From Lysobacterales bacterium (GTDB lineage: Bacteria; Pseudomonadota; Gammaproteobacteria; Xanthomonadales; SZUA-36), in NCBI GenBank assembly GCA_013001885.1, contig JABDLD010000075.1, forward strand, positions 1-64,000: a DNA stretch of 64,000 nt, read 5' to 3'. The position numbers and the translations under genes are program-made. The notes under the pieces were generated by a model, which searched no databases, had not been told where the DNA came from, and worked only from the letters and a program-made list of their open reading frames with translations. Shown one piece after another: positions 61,754-64,000 of the stretch. The first letter of the stretch is position 1; each line of letters starts with the position of its first letter.

Positions 61754-63958
61754 ATGAACACACGTGCATTATTTCTGGGCAAGCTTGCGTTTCTTCTGAT
61801 ATTGGCAACCCTCAGCCTACCGTTGAGCGCGCAGATCGACTGGCCCCAGGAAATCGCGACCGAAAGCGGCACCATTGTGGTTTACCAGCCCCAGCCGGAA
61901 AGCCTGGAGGGAAACCTCCTGCGTGGCCGCGCCGCCATTTCGCTGGAAATCAATGACCGGGATGAACCTATATTCGGCGCAATGTGGTTCTCGGCGCGAA
62001 TCGAAACCGACCAGGATTCAGATCTGGCGACCGTACTTGATTTCAAGGTGGCGCACGTGACCTGGCCGGACTCGAAAGATGCCCAGGAACAACAGTTTAC
62101 GGCCATCGTCGAAGGCGCGATTCCGGAAGCCGGTTTCGAGATCACGATGGAGCGGCTCTCGGCCAGCCTCGAAAGCGCCGAAATCGAGCAGCAGAGCCTG
62201 GAGCTGCTGAAGACGGACCCGCCCAAAATCCTGTTCAACCAGGCGCTGGCGGTGCTTTTGCTCTACGACGGCGAGCCGCGATTTTCACCCGTCGAGAATA
62301 GTCCCTACGAGCGCGCACTGAACACACCCTTTGCGGTGGCGCGCAATACCAAAACCGGGAAGTCATACCTGACCAGTGGAAACTTCTGGTACGAAGCCGT
62401 GGATCCGCTGGGCCCCTGGAGCGTGACCAGCAATCCACCGGCCGACCTCGTGCAAAACATGCCCCAGGCGGACAGCGAAGAGCGGGGACCCGCCTCACCC
62501 CCGGTCATTGTCGTGGCGACCGAACCTACCGAGTTGATATCCACCCAGGGCAAACCCAGCTGGATGTCGCTGACAGGCGGTGAACTGCTGTATGTCGAGA
62601 ATACCGAGACGCCGTGGCTGCGTGAGTTGAGCACCAACAATATGTACCTGCTGCTGTCCGGGCGCTGGTTCCGTTCCCAGTCGAAATCCGGGCCCTGGAC
62701 ATTTGTTCGCGCCGATGAATTACCGGCCAGCTTCGCCAATATCCCCCCGGCTTCCGATATCGGCGGCTTACGTACCTCGGTTGCCGGCACGGAGGAGGCC
62801 GAAGCCGCCATCCGCGACGCCGCTATTCCGCAAACTGCAGCGATCAGGCGTAGCGAAGCCAGCCTGGCGGTTGAATACGACGGTTCTCCCACGTTCGAGA
62901 AAATCGAGGGCACCGAAGTTTCCTATGCAGTGAATACCGGCGCGCAGGTACTGGAAATCAACGGCAAATATTACGCCGTGGATGATGGCGTGTGGTTCGT
63001 TTCGGCTGCCGCCACCGGCCCGTGGGTGGTCGCGGACGAAATTCCGGACGAACAGATCCAGCAGATTCCGCCGTCAGCACCGGTTTACAACACGACCTAC
63101 GTGCAGATTTACCAGTCGACGCCTGATGTGGTGTATGTGGGCTACCGCCCCGGCTACCTGTGGTCGTTCCCTTATTACGGTGTGCCGGTCTACGGCACCG
63201 GCTGGTATTACCCACCCTATTGGGGCCGGTATTACTATCCGCGCCCGCCCACCTGGGGTTTTCACGTGGGTTATAACCCGTGGAGCGGATGGAACTTCGG
63301 CGTCAGCTGGAGCAACGGCTTTTTCAGCTTCGGCATGAGCTGGGGCGGCGGATGGGGCGGCGCCTACCGTCCCTGGGGTTGCTGCGGCGGCTGGTATGGC
63401 GGCGGTTACCGCCGCCCGGTCGTGATCAATACCGGCAACATCAACATCGGCAATAACGTGAACATCGGAAACCGCGAGAAGATCAGTAACCGCATCGGAA
63501 ACAATAATCGAACACAGGCCGGTACACTGCAGAACCGGAACCTTTACAACCGGCCGGAAAACCGGGCACGCAATGCCGACAGAGCAGCGGTCAATCGTGA
63601 TTTGAAAAAAGCACGACCGGCCGCCAACCGAGCCAACAACGTCTACGCCGACAGAAGCGGAAACGTTGCCCGGCGTGACGGTGACTCCTGGCAAACCCGC
63701 CAGAGCGGATCCTGGAAAGACGCCCCGGCTGTCGACCGCGCCAAGCCGGCCGCCCGCCCAGCGGCCCAGCCGTCCAGACCTGCTGCCAAACCATCGACGA
63801 GGCCATCGGCCATGCCGTCTTCGCGCCGGTCCAGCAGGCCGGCCAATTCTTCGATTAACCGCAACGACCTGAACCGGGCCCACCAGTCGCGCCAGGTTGG
63901 GCGGTCGCGTGAAATGGCAAGACCCGCCCCGCGCAGAAGCGGCGGCCGGCGAAACTGA
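61754..63958 (+). CDS. Large secreted protein with GPW repeats and Gly/aromatic-rich C-terminal region
   Basis: 734 residues from the ATG at 61754 (AGGA upstream); the ORF continues upstream on the opposite strand of the oxidase gene, which I treat as non-coding. Signal peptide MNTRALFLGKLAFLLILATL, cleaved after SAQ. Residues about 150-430 hold three repeats, each with an aromatic pair then G-P-W: FWYEAVDPLGPWSV near 209, RWFRSQSKSGPWTF near 302, VWFVSAAATGPWVV near 412. About 450-560 is rich in Tyr/Trp/Gly (YYPPYWGRYYYPRPPTW), then NIGN repeats and a basic Pro/Ala/Ser tail. It resembles proteins loosely annotated as carbohydrate-binding family V/XII; function unknown. Confidence 0.72.
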   Translation: MNTRALFLGKLAFLLILATLSLPLSAQIDWPQEIATESGTIVVYQPQPESLEGNLLRGRAAISLEINDRDEPIFGAMWFSARIETDQDSDLATVLDFKVAHVTWPDSKDAQEQQFTAIVEGAIPEAGFEITMERLSASLESAEIEQQSLELLKTDPPKILFNQALAVLLLYDGEPRFSPVENSPYERALNTPFAVARNTKTGKSYLTSGNFWYEAVDPLGPWSVTSNPPADLVQNMPQADSEERGPASPPVIVVATEPTELISTQGKPSWMSLTGGELLYVENTETPWLRELSTNNMYLLLSGRWFRSQSKSGPWTFVRADELPASFANIPPASDIGGLRTSVAGTEEAEAAIRDAAIPQTAAIRRSEASLAVEYDGSPTFEKIEGTEVSYAVNTGAQVLEINGKYYAVDDGVWFVSAAATGPWVVADEIPDEQIQQIPPSAPVYNTTYVQIYQSTPDVVYVGYRPGYLWSFPYYGVPVYGTGWYYPPYWGRYYYPRPPTWGFHVGYNPWSGWNFGVSWSNGFFSFGMSWGGGWGGAYRPWGCCGGWYGGGYRRPVVINTGNINIGNNVNIGNREKISNRIGNNNRTQAGTLQNRNLYNRPENRARNADRAAVNRDLKKARPAANRANNVYADRSGNVARRDGDSWQTRQSGSWKDAPAVDRAKPAARPAAQPSRPAAKPSTRPSAMPSSRRSSRPANSSINRNDLNRAHQSRQVGRSREMARPAPRRSGGRRN

Positions 63959-63976
63959 GACAGCGGATACGGATAA

Positions 63977-64000
63977 ATGATGGCACTATCTGAGCTAGAA
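63977..64000 (+). CDS. Possible start of the next gene, cut by the window end
   Basis: ATG at 63977 (or 63980) opens a frame to the window end (MMALSELE), with GGATA shortly upstream. Too short to judge, and reported only because it follows the large secreted protein by 18 bases on the same strand. Confidence 0.25.

Overview
The window reads as a single ordinary chromosomal segment of a moderately GC-rich gammaproteobacterium, densely packed and nearly all coding. Support for this comes from the thrA(AK-HSD)-thrB-thrC operon, a long PlsB, a type-B asparagine synthetase, gltB-gltD, the CbpA/CbpM chaperone pair, NhaD and many translationally coupled genes with ATGA, GTGA or TTGA overlaps. The gene mix (wax-ester/TAG synthase, NhaD, secreted M20 peptidase, Na+/Ca2+ exchanger) would suit a marine or sediment heterotroph, but the exact lineage is inference. 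I see no tRNA, rRNA, CRISPR, insertion sequence or prophage.

Layout. 1-9.4 kb: the tail of a BNR/sortilin-like secreted protein, an outer-membrane barrel, a YfcG-type GST, a Na+/Ca2+ exchanger, and an nhaD-hyuA-hyuB run. 9.4-18.0 kb (minus strand): a compact glycerolipid operon, secreted protein - SRPBCC - gpsA - HAD/PlsC fusion - plsB - WS/DGAT - cbpA - cbpM, covering glycerol-3-phosphate supply, acylation and probably storage lipid. The HAD/PlsC fusion carries a histone-H1-like lysine-rich tail. 18.0-21.3 kb: a YhaJ-like LysR regulator divergent from doxX - pirin - glutathionyl-hydroquinone reductase.

21.3-30.7 kb is the most interesting part. Ten minus-strand genes (DUF4397 secreted protein, CFA-like methyltransferase, DUF2878, DUF1295, lipocalin, FAD amine oxidase-like protein, DUF1365, second CFA-like methyltransferase, an unrecognised Trp/Tyr-rich protein, a SOUL heme protein) run away from a divergent MerR-B12-binding regulator. 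That regulator keeps the complete CarH/LitR photoreceptor signature (W149-x9-E159-H160 and E194-x-H196-x-x-G). The divergent intergenic region holds TGTACA-type boxes in direct repeat at exactly 11-bp spacing, the architecture known for CarH operators. I read this as a B12-dependent, light-controlled membrane-lipid modification and protection operon with no photolyase in it.

30.7-33.4 kb: a winged-helix regulator, a small two-helix membrane protein overlapping a cysteine desulfurase, a gene-poor 0.5-kb stretch and a 62-residue membrane peptide. 33.5-41.2 kb: gltB-gltD, a MarR regulator with a near-consensus promoter and overlapping inverted repeat, two hairpins, and ppk2. 41.2-46.3 kb: an ACT protein coupled to a histidine-decarboxylase-like enzyme, DUF456, a TPP enzyme and MgtE. 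46.3-52.8 kb: asnB-thrA-thrB-thrC (aspartate family). 52.8-57.5 kb: a three-gene 2-oxoacid:ferredoxin oxidoreductase complex with its own NAD(P)H/FAD/ferredoxin subunit. 57.6-64 kb: secreted M20 peptidase, class-V aminotransferase, FMN alpha-hydroxy-acid oxidase, and a large secreted protein with three GPW-type repeats and a Gly/aromatic-rich C-terminal region.
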